Under the pieces are notes generated by a model that had not been told where the DNA came from, made no database searches, and saw only the letters and a list, made by a program, of their open reading frames with translations. A program made the translations under genes and the position numbers. A DNA stretch of 64,000 nucleotides from the NCBI RefSeq assembly GCF_030036535.1, contig NZ_CP080390.1, positions 62,001-126,000 of the forward strand, written 5' to 3'. Positions 26,627 through 35,427 of the stretch are shown here, one piece after another (position 1 is the stretch's first letter; every line of letters begins with the position of its first letter). This DNA comes from Agrobacterium cucumeris. GTDB lineage: Bacteria > Pseudomonadota > Alphaproteobacteria > Rhizobiales > Rhizobiaceae.

Positions 26627-28678
26627 TTACTGCCTCCGCGTCAGTGCGAGTGCGCCGGTTGCGAGGGCGCTCGCGTGAAATGCTGCTGGTACGAGGACGG
26701 TAGAATCGTCCTCCTCGATGACGCACGGCCCCTTGACCGTGCTGCCGACAGTCAGGTCCTTGCGCCGATAGGTGCTGGCGGAAGGATGGAGCTTTCCGGC
26801 AATGCGGATGTCGCGCTGCCCAACGGGCGCAATTTCAGCACGAGGCCCAAGTGGAGCGTGCTCGTCTGGAGGCATAGGCAGACTGCCCCGGACACGCACG
26901 CGCAGTTCAACGAACTCCACTGGCGCAGCCGTGTCGCAATGGCTGTAAAGCCGCAGATGCTCATCATGGAAACGATTGGCAATAGACGTAAGATCGGGAA
27001 ATCTGCCATGACTGACAGGCACTGCGACCGCGACTTGGAATGACTGTCCCCTATATCTCAGCTCGGCCCAGAACTCGTGTTCCACCGAAACCAGTCGGGA
27101 TCCGTCGATCTGGTTCGATAACCAGACCAGGGTCTCATCCTTGAGCTTTTCGAATTCCGCCGCCACGAGTTCGTCGGTGACGGTCGAACCCTGGATCACC
27201 GCAATGACATCGTGTGTAAGTGAAGTCACGACCCCGCCCCGAGCGCAGAAGACCGAGGGAGCGGGCGGCACGATGATCGAATTGATGCCGACCTCATCGG
27301 CCAGAAGCGGACCATGTAGCGCACCATTGCCGCCGAATAGCACGAGGGTGACGTTTTGCGGGTCGAGGCCATGGGCGGCAAGATAGGGCAGAATGCGGCT
27401 TACCATATTGGAGGTAGTCACCGACAAGCACGCGTCAGCCGCTTCGGCAGTCGAGACGCCGAGCTGCTGCGCCACGGAGGAGTAAGCAGAAGCGGCGCGA
27501 TCGACATCGAGGCGCATCGCGCCCCCGAGGAAATTCTCGGCGTTCAGATAACCGCACAGGAGGTAGGCATCCGTAACCGTCGGCATGTCGCCGCCGCGGG
27601 CAAATGCAGCCGGTCCAGGAAAAGCGCCGGCACTCTCCGGACCGACTCGCAATGCAGGACCATTCAACCGCACCAGAGAACCGCCGCCGGCGCCGATCGC
27701 TTCAATTTCGGTAACGGGCAGGGTGATCGGGAAATCGCCGACCGCGCCTTGTGCCGTTACCGTTGGTTGGCCCTGGCGGACCAAAGAGACGTCCGTACTT
27801 GTGCCGCCCATGTCGAAGGTCAGCATATATTCATGCTTATTGGTGCTGGCGATGGTTTGGGCGGCGGTGATGCCGGAAGCAGGACCGGACAATAGGGTAT
27901 GCACCGGAAAGTTCATGGCGTCGGCGAGGCCAAGCGCGCCGCCGTTTGACCGTGTCACGTAGAGGCGCGCCGAAGTCAGGCGCGAGTTCACATACTGCTC
28001 AATGTCGTGGAGATAGGACTTTACACGCGGCTTGACGTAGACGTTCAGGGTTGCGTTGACCGCACGCTCGTATTCGCCCATGCGAGGCCAGATGTCGCTC
28101 GATATGCAGACATCGATTTCAGGTGCCGCCGCCGTGATGATGTCGCGGACCTTTCGCTCATGTGTAGGATCGCGGAAGCTGTGCAGGAGGACTACTGCTA
28201 TGGAGGACACACCTTCGGCGCGAACCGCGGCTACGGCCTTCCTGACTGCGCCTTCGTCTACCACGGTCAACACCTCGGCATCCGCGCTCAATCGTTCGGG
28301 AACCTCGAAGACCAGGTTTCTGGGCACCAGCGGCAGGGCGCGCGATGAAAAGAGATCGATCGGGTTCTTCAGACGCAGTCGCTGCAGCTCAAGGATGTCC
28401 CTGAAGCCTTCCGTTACGAATAGCGCTACCGGTTCAGCCGAGCGTTCGATCACAGTGTTCGTGCTGACCGTCGTTCCGTGCATGACGATGACTTCGTCGC
28501 CATCCTCAACCTCAAGCGCCTCCAGTAGCGGCTCGAAACCGTTTTGGAAACCCTGTGCGAAATTCGGTGGAGTAGAGGGCACCTTCAGGCGCTTGATCCC
28601 TTTTCCGGAATCCGCTCGCCATCCTACGAAGTCGGTGAAGGTGCCACCAATATCCACGCCAATCCTAACCAGTGCCAT
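26627..28678 (-). CDS. Hydantoinase A/oxoprolinase family protein
   Basis: 683 residues. An N-terminal actin-like ATPase fold starts RIGVDIGGTFTDFVGW and continues with HGTTVSTNTVIER, TFDMGGTSTDVSLVRQG and GGGSLVRLNGPALRVGPESAG in two stretches; the C-terminal part ends in the usual beta-rich domain. It couples ATP hydrolysis to ring opening with the B subunit. It is the first gene of the minus-strand block toward the importer, MmgE and LysR genes. No HutC-type operator was found before it, so it may obey the LysR protein instead. Confidence 0.9.
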   Translation of the reverse strand: MALVRIGVDIGGTFTDFVGWRADSGKGIKRLKVPSTPPNFAQGFQNGFEPLLEALEVEDGDEVIVMHGTTVSTNTVIERSAEPVALFVTEGFRDILELQRLRLKNPIDLFSSRALPLVPRNLVFEVPERLSADAEVLTVVDEGAVRKAVAAVRAEGVSSIAVVLLHSFRDPTHERKVRDIITAAAPEIDVCISSDIWPRMGEYERAVNATLNVYVKPRVKSYLHDIEQYVNSRLTSARLYVTRSNGGALGLADAMNFPVHTLLSGPASGITAAQTIASTNKHEYMLTFDMGGTSTDVSLVRQGQPTVTAQGAVGDFPITLPVTEIEAIGAGGGSLVRLNGPALRVGPESAGAFPGPAAFARGGDMPTVTDAYLLCGYLNAENFLGGAMRLDVDRAASAYSSVAQQLGVSTAEAADACLSVTTSNMVSRILPYLAAHGLDPQNVTLVLFGGNGALHGPLLADEVGINSIIVPPAPSVFCARGGVVTSLTHDVIAVIQGSTVTDELVAAEFEKLKDETLVWLSNQIDGSRLVSVEHEFWAELRYRGQSFQVAVAVPVSHGRFPDLTSIANRFHDEHLRLYSHCDTAAPVEFVELRVRVRGSLPMPPDEHAPLGPRAEIAPVGQRDIRIAGKLHPSASTYRRKDLTVGSTVKGPCVIEEDDSTVLVPAAFHASALATGALALTRRQ

Positions 28679-28885
28679 CGAATATTTCCCATTTCCTCAC
28701 TTGTCTGAAGGCAAAACGATACCTGCATGGCCCGTGGGGCCACGTCGGCAAGTCATCTGCATTCAGCGTTTGATGAGCTATCTTGAGACAGAGCATCAGA
28801 GTTGCGTAGTGCAGTTTTATTAAATTGGGTGCATAGTTTTTTTGAAGTGGATGCCGCCTCGGATTCTTGGCGGCACTTCTTGTCA

Positions 28886-28910
28886 CAAAAAACAGCGCCA
28901 CAGGGCGCTG
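28886..28910 (-). terminator. Rho-independent terminator after the HutC-type gene
   Basis: Read on the minus strand: CAGCGCC, loop CTGT, GGCGCTG, then six T residues. The stem is seven perfect base pairs. It lies about 30 bases after the regulator stop at 28939 and separates it from the hydantoinase block. Confidence 0.75.
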
Positions 28911-28938
28911 CTTGTTCCTTATCGTTCGAAGTCGCCGC

Positions 28939-29721
28939 TTATGGACCGACGGGAAGCGTATTCGGTTTGAAGCGGACGACGAACCGGTGACGGTCGCCAG
29001 GGTAGATCAGGCGCACGAATGTGATTAAGTCGCCCTCCAGCCAAGTCCGGCGCGCAATCGAAATGCAGGCCGTGCGCTCGACCACCTGTAGCCTCCTCGC
29101 CAGGATCGTATCAGCCGACACGGCGCGGATTGAATGCTCGCCTTCAGTAAAAGGGATGTTCTGAAGCAGCCAGCTTCCAGGCGGTTCGTCTTTGAACTGT
29201 TGGCGTTCGGCCTGTGGAACGGCGTCAAGATTGATCTGCCGCGTTTCCATTGTGAACGGAAGATTGTCGGCATAGTGCATAACTTCGAGGGTTAGGAGCC
29301 GTGTGCCAACCGGGACTCCTACATGCCGCGCATCGAGCGCGTCGGTGGCCTTTCGGATGCTGCGATCGGTAATCTCGAACGTATAGGTCCTGTCGATTGC
29401 CAGCACTTCTGCGCGGATATCCTGAATATGCATCAGCGGCTCTTCAATACGCGGCGGCGCGACGAAGGAGCCGGAGCGGCGCTTTCTCGAAATCATGCCC
29501 GAGGCTGCAAGGCTCGACAGGGCCTTGTTCACCGTCATGCGGGAACAATTGTAAATATCAACCAACTCGCGCTCAGGCGGGATGCGGAAGCCGGAGCCCC
29601 ACTCGCCAGTGGCTATCTTGTTTTCGATGTCACGCTGAATCTCCAGATAACGCGACGACGCCTGTTTGTCTGTCGCGACTTCATCCATTGCTGGTCGATT
29701 CATTGTTAAGGAAGCGAGCAT
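28939..29721 (-). CDS. GntR-family regulator of the HutC type
   Basis: 260 residues; ATGs at 29721, 29703 and 29688 are all possible because no clear ribosome-binding site is visible. An N-terminal winged helix (residues 25-90: YLEIQRDIENKIATGEWGSG, FRIPPERELVDIYNCSRMTV, NKALSSLAASGMISRKRRSG) is followed by a UTRA effector domain (about 110-250). HutC repressors bind urocanate or a related histidine breakdown product and then release operators. It sits between hutH and the hydantoinase genes. Operator-like GGTCTATAA and GTATAC sites lie in its own upstream region, which suggests autoregulation. Confidence 0.88.
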   Translation of the reverse strand: MLASLTMNRPAMDEVATDKQASSRYLEIQRDIENKIATGEWGSGFRIPPERELVDIYNCSRMTVNKALSSLAASGMISRKRRSGSFVAPPRIEEPLMHIQDIRAEVLAIDRTYTFEITDRSIRKATDALDARHVGVPVGTRLLTLEVMHYADNLPFTMETRQINLDAVPQAERQQFKDEPPGSWLLQNIPFTEGEHSIRAVSADTILARRLQVVERTACISIARRTWLEGDLITFVRLIYPGDRHRFVVRFKPNTLPVGP

Positions 29722-29764
29722 CAGTCACCAGTCGTACCTCTTTCACCTGTATTACAAACCTTTT

Positions 29765-29804
29765 ATTGGTCTATAACATATGGTGCTTTGGCCGTATACC
29801 AACC
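29765..29804. promoter_or_regulatory. Candidate HutC operators before the regulator gene
   Basis: ATTGGTCTATAACATAT (29765-29781) and GCCGTATACCAAC (29792-29804) resemble the GGTATATACC-type sites found elsewhere in this cluster. They lie 44-83 bases upstream of the regulator start, between it and the 3' end of hutH. Confidence 0.5.
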
Positions 29805-29842
29805 GTGCTCATCGCAACAGCTCAATAAACTTTCTGAACGTC

Positions 29843-29876
29843 GGGAAGGGAACGCAGGGAGCCGCCCCTTCCCGGC
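29843..29876. terminator. Possible hairpin after hutH
   Basis: GGGAAGGG and CCCTTCCC form an eight-pair stem with a 16-base loop just past the hutH stop. There is no T-run, so termination by it alone is uncertain. Confidence 0.35.
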
Positions 29877-29891
29877 TTATTCAGTCGAATA

Positions 29892-31421
29892 TTAGAGCAA
29901 CGGCAAAACATCCTTCGAAACGGGCGTTGCCAGGCGGCCGGTCGCAACGAGCTCCGTCGCGCGCTTGAGGTCTTCGGCCATGTATCGGTCGTCTTCGAGT
30001 TTCGGCACGGCGGTGCGAATAACCTTGCGAACTGCATCGAGCTCCGAACTGGAGGTGAGTGGCGTTCTCAAGTCAATACCCTGGGCTGCGCTCAGCGCCT
30101 CGATGCCCACAATCGAAAAGAGATTGTCGGTCATCTGCAGGAGACGCCGCGCGCCATGGCAGGCCATCGACACGTGGTCTTCCTGGTTAGCCGAGGTAGG
30201 GGTCGAGTCGACAGATGCCGGATGCGACATCTGCTTGTTCTCTGACATCAGCGCGGCCGAGGTTACCTCCGCGATCATGAAACCCGAGTTGAGGCCCGGC
30301 TTCGGCGTAAGAAACGCCGGCAGGCCATAGCTCAGGACCGGATCGACAAGCAGCGCAATGCGGCGCTGAGCGATCGCGCCGATCTCGCAGACGGCGATTG
30401 CAATCTGGTCCGCCGCAAATGCTACTGGCTCGGCGTGGAAGTTGCCACCGGATACGATCGTGCCGTCGGACAGGACGAGCGGGTTGTCCGTCGCGGCATT
30501 GGCTTCGATCATCAACGTGGCGGCGGCTTGACGTAGCAGATCGAGGCAGGCGCCGGCGACCTGAGGCTGGCAGCGAAGGCAATACGGATCTTGTACCCGC
30601 TCATCCCCCTCTTCATGGCTAGCGCGGATTTCGGAACCCGCCAACAGCCTGCTCAGCGCGCTGGCCACGTCGATCTGGCCCTGGTGGCCGCGCAGGGTGT
30701 GGATTTCTGGATGGAACGGCGCAGTGGAACCCATTGCGGCGTCCGTCGATAGCGCGCCGGAAATGAGGGATGAAATGAGAGCTCGGTGGGCGCGAAAGAG
30801 GCCGGCCAATGCCAGCGCCGTCGAGGTTTGGGTGCCATTGATCATGGCAAGACCTTCTTTGGCCTTCAAGACGATAGGGGTGAGGCCCGCCTTTGCCAAT
30901 GCCTCTTTGGCTGGCATGACCTCACCGTCGAACTTCGCCTGACCTTCGCCGATCAGCGCCGCAGTCATATGGGCGAGCGGAGCAAGGTCACCGGAGGCTC
31001 CGACCGAACCTTTCTCCGGAATAATAGGGAGAACATTCTTTTCGAGCATCGCGGAGAGAACGTTTATGACCTGTGGTCGCACACCTGATGCACCCCTGCC
31101 GAGCGAGATCAACTTCAGCGTCATGATGAGGCGAACGATACCGTCCGGGAGTGGCGCTCCAACCCCACAGCAATGTGACAGGATCAGATTGCGCTGGAGG
31201 GTTTCAACGTCGTCGGCGGGAATGCGCACACTCGCCAGTTTGCCGAAACCGGTATTGATGCCGTAGTGAGCGATATCTCCCCCAGCGATCTCGGCGACCT
31301 TGTCGGCGGATATCTGCACTCTCTTCAGCGCCGCGGCATCGATCACGGGTGCGAGCGTGCCATCATAAACGGCAGCCAGGGTTTCCAATGAGACTTTTCC
31401 GGGAACGAGCGCGTGGGCCAT
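29892..31421 (-). CDS. hutH: Histidine ammonia-lyase
   Basis: 509 residues, the family length. The Ala-Ser-Gly triplet that forms the MIO electrophile is at residues 142-144 ([15 protein letters not shown]). [10 protein letters not shown] and [11 protein letters not shown] (in [16 protein letters not shown]) are also diagnostic. It removes ammonia from L-histidine to give urocanate, the first step of the Hut pathway, and is expected to use histidine released from the imidazole opine. Transcribed alone on the minus strand, with an operator-like site 62-80 bases upstream. Confidence 0.96.
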   Translation of the reverse strand: MAHALVPGKVSLETLAAVYDGTLAPVIDAAALKRVQISADKVAEIAGGDIAHYGINTGFGKLASVRIPADDVETLQRNLILSHCCGVGAPLPDGIVRLIMTLKLISLGRGASGVRPQVINVLSAMLEKNVLPIIPEKGSVGASGDLAPLAHMTAALIGEGQAKFDGEVMPAKEALAKAGLTPIVLKAKEGLAMINGTQTSTALALAGLFRAHRALISSLISGALSTDAAMGSTAPFHPEIHTLRGHQGQIDVASALSRLLAGSEIRASHEEGDERVQDPYCLRCQPQVAGACLDLLRQAAATLMIEANAATDNPLVLSDGTIVSGGNFHAEPVAFAADQIAIAVCEIGAIAQRRIALLVDPVLSYGLPAFLTPKPGLNSGFMIAEVTSAALMSENKQMSHPASVDSTPTSANQEDHVSMACHGARRLLQMTDNLFSIVGIEALSAAQGIDLRTPLTSSSELDAVRKVIRTAVPKLEDDRYMAEDLKRATELVATGRLATPVSKDVLPLL

Positions 31422-31483
31422 GTTTAGAACCTTTTAGGGGGACAGGAGATCCAGAGGCATACATAATAGCCATGCGTCCTCTA

Positions 31484-31501
31484 TTTTGTATATACCAATA
31501 C
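31484..31501. promoter_or_regulatory. Candidate HutC operator before hutH
   Basis: The minus strand reads GTATTGGTATATACAAAA. The same 18 bases occur between hutF and hutI at 39806-39823. The core GGTATATACA is nearly palindromic, as expected for a GntR dimer. Confidence 0.7.
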
Positions 31502-31603
31502 GAAAATGGACCAAATGTAAAGCGCCGCGCAGCAAAAATACGAACAGCGGCTCTAAAGAGGTGCCGCTCTAATGCCGTCGTGGTGGCAACGGATTGATTA
31601 TGT

Positions 31604-32560
31604 TCACTGAACCGGATTGAAACGACCGTGAAACTCTTGCCCGTTGACGGCTCGCCCGTAGAACATTCCTAGATACCACGGGAAGTAATGGTAGGACCAC
31701 GCGCATAGGCGATTGCCATACATAATGAAGGTGCGGAGCAGTGTTTTGAGTTCTTCCTTGTCGTCCGTCTGCTTCATCGCCATACGAAGTTTGTTCGAGA
31801 AATCCAGCAGCGTGTTAAGACCGGAATAGCCGAGATACTCCGAATACGCGGGATCGAATGCTTCAACGGCGGCCACAAAGTCGTCGTGCGAGAGCGTATC
31901 GATAAGTTTGAGGAGCGGGTAGGCGGTGTACATGATATAGTCGCGGAGCATGCCGTTGGCGAAGTCCCAGGCAGTGAAAAACTGACCGTAGGTCCCGGTA
32001 TCGCCGATCTGTCCCGTTCGGATCTTACGCAGATCCTCCGGCTCTACCGTCTGGATGCGCTTGGCTTCGGCGTAGAACTCGGCTGCGACGCCCTTGAGGT
32101 TTCCGAAGCGGCCCTGTCCATTGAAGGCTTCCGCGGGATCGTGTGGCCTTACCTCTACGAAGATCCTCTCCTTCGCGAAGAACAGATTGTTCCAGATGGC
32201 TTTGCCGACGATGGGAAGCAGATGGTGGTATTCCGGACGTACCTGTCCCAGCACCGGCTGCGCCAGGGGCTCAAGGCCCTTGCCATACTGAATGGAAAAC
32301 TTATTGCCGGTCGCCTGGGAGTATCTCAGATCCCCAACGGCACAATCGACGATCCGCCGACGCAGCCGCACCGGCGCGGTGCTGATCGTCGGCGTCCAAG
32401 CATATAAGGACTCGCCGGAAACGACGGGATGAGCCTGCATCACCTTGAATGGCAGGTCCTGCCAAAATTCCTCGCACAATTCAGGGTTATCATCATCCGC
32501 CAATTCAGCCACGACCGTGATCTGAAGTTCCGGCCACGCGATATCGATCAATCTTCCCAT
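31604..32560 (-). CDS. Imidazole-opine synthase homologue with swapped (permuted) domains
   Basis: The ATG at 32560 follows GGAG, giving 318 residues; the open frame runs up to 32692 but crosses the operator at 32610-32626. Residues 1-150 match the C-terminal half of mis (NPELCEEFWQDLPF, VVSGESLYAWTPTIST, LRYSQATGNK, PVLGQVRPEY). Residues 170-318 match its N-terminal half (VEPEDLRKIRTG, DFANGMLRDYIMYTAYPLL, NRLCAWSYHYFPWYLG). So the same two domains occur in reverse order at nearly the same total length. The DUF3830-first order is the one implied by the Pfam name Cucumopine synthase C-terminal domain. It may catalyse opine cleavage or act on the diastereomer or lactam; unproven. Confidence 0.8.
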   Translation of the reverse strand: MGRLIDIAWPELQITVVAELADDDNPELCEEFWQDLPFKVMQAHPVVSGESLYAWTPTISTAPVRLRRRIVDCAVGDLRYSQATGNKFSIQYGKGLEPLAQPVLGQVRPEYHHLLPIVGKAIWNNLFFAKERIFVEVRPHDPAEAFNGQGRFGNLKGVAAEFYAEAKRIQTVEPEDLRKIRTGQIGDTGTYGQFFTAWDFANGMLRDYIMYTAYPLLKLIDTLSHDDFVAAVEAFDPAYSEYLGYSGLNTLLDFSNKLRMAMKQTDDKEELKTLLRTFIMYGNRLCAWSYHYFPWYLGMFYGRAVNGQEFHGRFNPVQ

Positions 32561-32609
32561 TTTCAGCGCGCTCCGAAGAAAAATTCGAGCCAGTGAGACC
32601 GCGCCCCGA

Positions 32610-32626
32610 ATAGGTATATACCATAG
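32610..32626. promoter_or_regulatory. Candidate HutC operator before the permuted synthase homologue
   Basis: ATAGGTATATACCATAG contains the perfect 10-base palindrome GGTATATACC, 50-66 bases before the chosen start at 32560. Confidence 0.6.
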
Positions 32627-32852
32627 AGGTTGCTCGGCTGGTCGCAACGACGAAATCGCCTTAATCGGCGCTGAGCGAAAGAAAATTCCCATACAAAAAG
32701 GCGTATTTGTCTATTTTTGTGCAATTTTGGAATGATGTTAGAGGAATATTTCAGTTTCCGGATCGAGGCGCGGTCGTTTTCTGGCCCGTCAAGCCGTTAG
32801 TTTTTGGGCTAAACGTATATTTTCCTAAGCGGTATGCCGGACGAAAATATTA

Positions 32853-32869
32853 AATGGTCTATACAAAAC
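32853..32869. promoter_or_regulatory. Candidate HutC operator before the bacterial mis homologue
   Basis: AAATGGTCTATACAAAA matches the hutH site except for C in place of A in the core and one flanking base. It lies about 75 bases before the ATG at 32942 and about 290 bases from the divergent gene. Confidence 0.6.
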
Positions 32870-32941
32870 GGAGTTTATGGCTATGCTAATCCGAGTGGAG
32901 GTCACCTGCCACGCACAAGATCAACCATAGGATTCTGAGAA

Positions 32942-33889
32942 ATGTCGTTTAACAGCTTGAGTGACGTCGTTAAGGCGGTGAAGGAAAAGACGGCTGCTTA
33001 TGAAAGCACCGAGCCGAAGGAGCTTCATGATATCCGGACCGGCACCTTCGCGGTCGGGACAAACAACCAATACTTCACGAACCTCGACTTCGTGAACGGC
33101 ATGCTGCGCGACCAGTCGATGTACACGTGGTATCCGTTGCTGCTGACGTTCCAGGATGAGCGATTTACCCTCGAGCAGTGCTGCGCACTCGTGCACCGCT
33201 TTGACTACGCATACAGCAACTATCTGCGCTACAGCGGCTTGCAGGAAATGGGCGCTTTTGCCGAAGCGATCACCAAATATCTTCCGACGGCTGGTAGCCG
33301 CGACGAGGCGGTTGAGGCCGTCAAGGCGTTCCTGGGTTACCTCAACCGTTTGGCCGCCTGGTCATTCCATTACTTCCCTTGGAGCATCGGAAAACATCTC
33401 ACTTACGAGACCCCGGAAGGTTCCATCGCGGCCCTGGCCGATCCCTCTCGGCGTGTTCAGATCCGCGACGGTCAAAAGGTACGGCTTACCTGGGAGCCGC
33501 TGGGCATCAGCGTCATTGCCTATCTCGCGACGAAGGAAAACCCCGAACTCTGCAACGACCTTATTCAAGCTCTGCCCTTCACGGTTGTTCAGGACCATGC
33601 CGTTGTCAGCGGTGAATCCATGTACGCGTGGGCGCCTGTCGTGAGCACCGCAAAGGTTAACGTCAAGGAACGGCAGTGCGATGCTCCGGTCGGCCGTATC
33701 CGCTATTCCCAGGGCACCGGCAACAAGGTCATCGTCCAGTATGGTGAAGTCACCGAAGATATTGCGACACCGGTTCTCGGTGAGATCCTGCCGGAGTATG
33801 CCGACGATATCTATAAGGTTGGTCGCGCTGTTCTGGAAAGCAACTTTGGCGACAAGAAGCCGATCATGCTCACGATCGAACTCGCATAA
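32942..33889 (+). CDS. Bacterial homologue of mikimopine/cucumopine synthase
   Basis: 315 residues, the same helical-bundle then cyclophilin-like order as T-DNA mis. From EPKELHD to VGRAVLE the protein is identical to the T-DNA enzyme, and bases 33010-33838 appear identical to the reverse complement of 15953-16781. The ends differ: MSFNSLSDVVKAVKEKT at the start and SNFGDKKPIMLTIELA at the end. Placed among histidine-degradation genes and preceded by a HutC-like operator, it probably runs the synthase reaction backwards to release histidine and 2-oxoglutarate, as agcA does for T-DNA ags in agropine plasmids. The direction of catalysis is inferred. Confidence 0.88.
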   Translation: MSFNSLSDVVKAVKEKTAAYESTEPKELHDIRTGTFAVGTNNQYFTNLDFVNGMLRDQSMYTWYPLLLTFQDERFTLEQCCALVHRFDYAYSNYLRYSGLQEMGAFAEAITKYLPTAGSRDEAVEAVKAFLGYLNRLAAWSFHYFPWSIGKHLTYETPEGSIAALADPSRRVQIRDGQKVRLTWEPLGISVIAYLATKENPELCNDLIQALPFTVVQDHAVVSGESMYAWAPVVSTAKVNVKERQCDAPVGRIRYSQGTGNKVIVQYGEVTEDIATPVLGEILPEYADDIYKVGRAVLESNFGDKKPIMLTIELA

Positions 33890-33978
33890 CAAGCGTTCAG
33901 CCGGGGCGGTTTCTAACGCGAGCCGCCTCCCTTTGGCGACAAAAAATTGACTTGATTGGCTAAGCCTTTCTGTTAATA

Positions 33979-33988
33979 TGTATAGACC
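33979..33988. promoter_or_regulatory. Candidate HutC operator before the second ABC importer
   Basis: The plus strand reads AATATGTATAGACCAAAC; the minus-strand core GGTCTATACA is identical to the one at 32857-32866. It lies 39 bases before a 59-codon ORF and about 420 bases before the binding-protein gene. Confidence 0.6.
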
Positions 33989-34026
33989 AAACCGCAGGAA
34001 ACATGCGGTAACAGGAGAACGGCGAA

Positions 34027-34206
34027 ATGGCATTCTGGTTTGAATTCGACAAAATCAGTGACCTTCCGAACAATGCGGGACACAGCGTCCTGGATGACGG
34101 AAGTTCGTTCTGTTTCAGCCATGTAACCGACTTGACGACGCGTTTCTTTAGGGGCGGATTGGCGTGGCTATCTGGCATGCAACTGCCAAACATATCGCCC
34201 CGATGA
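34027..34206 (+). CDS. Small protein of 59 residues, unrecognised
   Basis: The ATG at 34027 follows an AGGAG ribosome-binding site at nine bases. The protein starts MAFWFEFDKISDLPNNAG and ends MQLPNISPR. No signal peptide, membrane segment or known domain is seen. It is the first frame after the operator at 33979, so it would be the first gene of the importer transcript. It could be a genuine small protein, or the surviving N-terminus of a larger gene whose remainder was lost between 34207 and 34404. Confidence 0.45.
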   Translation: MAFWFEFDKISDLPNNAGHSVLDDGSSFCFSHVTDLTTRFFRGGLAWLSGMQLPNISPR

Positions 34207-34404
34207 CGCTGAGCCTTAGCTCCTCCGAGGACAGATCCCAGCGGAAAAGAAGCGGCATTTGTATATGAGATGATGAGCCTCAAGCAACGGAGGCAAATCT
34301 CAAACCTGAAGTCAACTCAATGTTTGCGGTAGGGCACGGTGTCCGACGCAGAACGGTTTGTCTCGCGTTGCTGCGAGCCAAACCCCAACCAAGGGGAACT
34401 AACC

Positions 34405-35427
34405 ATGAAATGGCAATTTGGGAAAGCCATCGTCGGTGGCGCAATGTTGGTCGCAGCTTGCGCGCTGAGTTCAGGAGCTCAGGCGCAACAAAAGGAGCTG
34501 ATCGTCAGCGGTTTTGGCGGTGCCTATGACGAAGCAATGGCTGCGAGCGTGAAATCCTTCGAACAGGAAAACGACGTCAAGGTCACCATTGTTGCCGGGT
34601 CCGGCGCGAACAACATAGCCCGTGTCCGCAACAAGGAAGTCGACGTTATCGTTTCTGATCCGGTTTTCGCGCTTCGCATGGAAGCCGAGAAGGCGTTTGC
34701 GCCGCTCGATCCGAAGCTGGTTACCAACCTGAAGGACATTCACCCGAATGCGATCTACTCCGACGCGGTCGTCGCAGCGAATTTCGGCGCATATGTGCTC
34801 GCTTACAATCCTGCGGAGGTGAAGCCGCCGCAATCGTGGCATGATCTCGCGAAGCCGGAATACAAGGGCCGCATCGCGCTGCGCGGATTCCGGCCTGAAA
34901 ATATCGATCTAATCACTCTCTTTGCGAAAGAGGCCGGCGGCGACGAGCGTCATCCCGACGCCGGCTTCGCCGAAATGGCCAAGATCGCTCAGAACATCGA
35001 CGTCTGGGTGGACTCGCACGCCAACCATCTCGAACTGTATCGCAACGACCAGATCTCCATGAGCATGTGGACCGATGGCCGCATCGGCTGGGCGCGTGAC
35101 ACTGAAGGCGTAAAAATCCAGGGCGTCATTCCGAAGGAAGGATTTTTCCCGCTCGCCTCGACGCTTAGCGTCGTTGCCGGACGTCCGAACACCGAGTTGG
35201 CCGAGAAGCTGGTCAACCACTTACTGAGCCCCGCCTCGGGACTCAATATGGCCACTCGCCTTGGTTATTTCCCGACGAACCGCGAAGCTAAGCTGCCGCA
35301 GGAAGTCCAGGCAAAGATCATGATCACGCCAGACAACGTCAAGGATCTGAAAAGCGCCGACTGGAAGTACATCGTTTCGGTCTATGATCAATGGCAGCAG
35401 CGCTGGGAACGGGAAATTCAACGATAA
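34405..35427 (+). CDS. ABC transporter substrate-binding protein (polyamine/opine type)
   Basis: The ATG at 34405 follows AAGGGGAACTAACC and gives 340 residues with a signal peptide (cleavage after SSGAQA, near residue 26). The body is SBP family 1/8 like PotD/PotF: ELIVSGFGGAYDEAMAASVKSF in two parts, NFGAYVLAYNPAEVKPPQSW, WTDGRIGWARD and LGYFPTNREAK. It binds a compound in the periplasm for the next three gene products, which share overlapping junctions with it. The operator upstream and the hut genes around suggest the imidazole opine as ligand. Confidence 0.9.
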   Translation: MKWQFGKAIVGGAMLVAACALSSGAQAQQKELIVSGFGGAYDEAMAASVKSFEQENDVKVTIVAGSGANNIARVRNKEVDVIVSDPVFALRMEAEKAFAPLDPKLVTNLKDIHPNAIYSDAVVAANFGAYVLAYNPAEVKPPQSWHDLAKPEYKGRIALRGFRPENIDLITLFAKEAGGDERHPDAGFAEMAKIAQNIDVWVDSHANHLELYRNDQISMSMWTDGRIGWARDTEGVKIQGVIPKEGFFPLASTLSVVAGRPNTELAEKLVNHLLSPASGLNMATRLGYFPTNREAKLPQEVQAKIMITPDNVKDLKSADWKYIVSVYDQWQQRWEREIQR

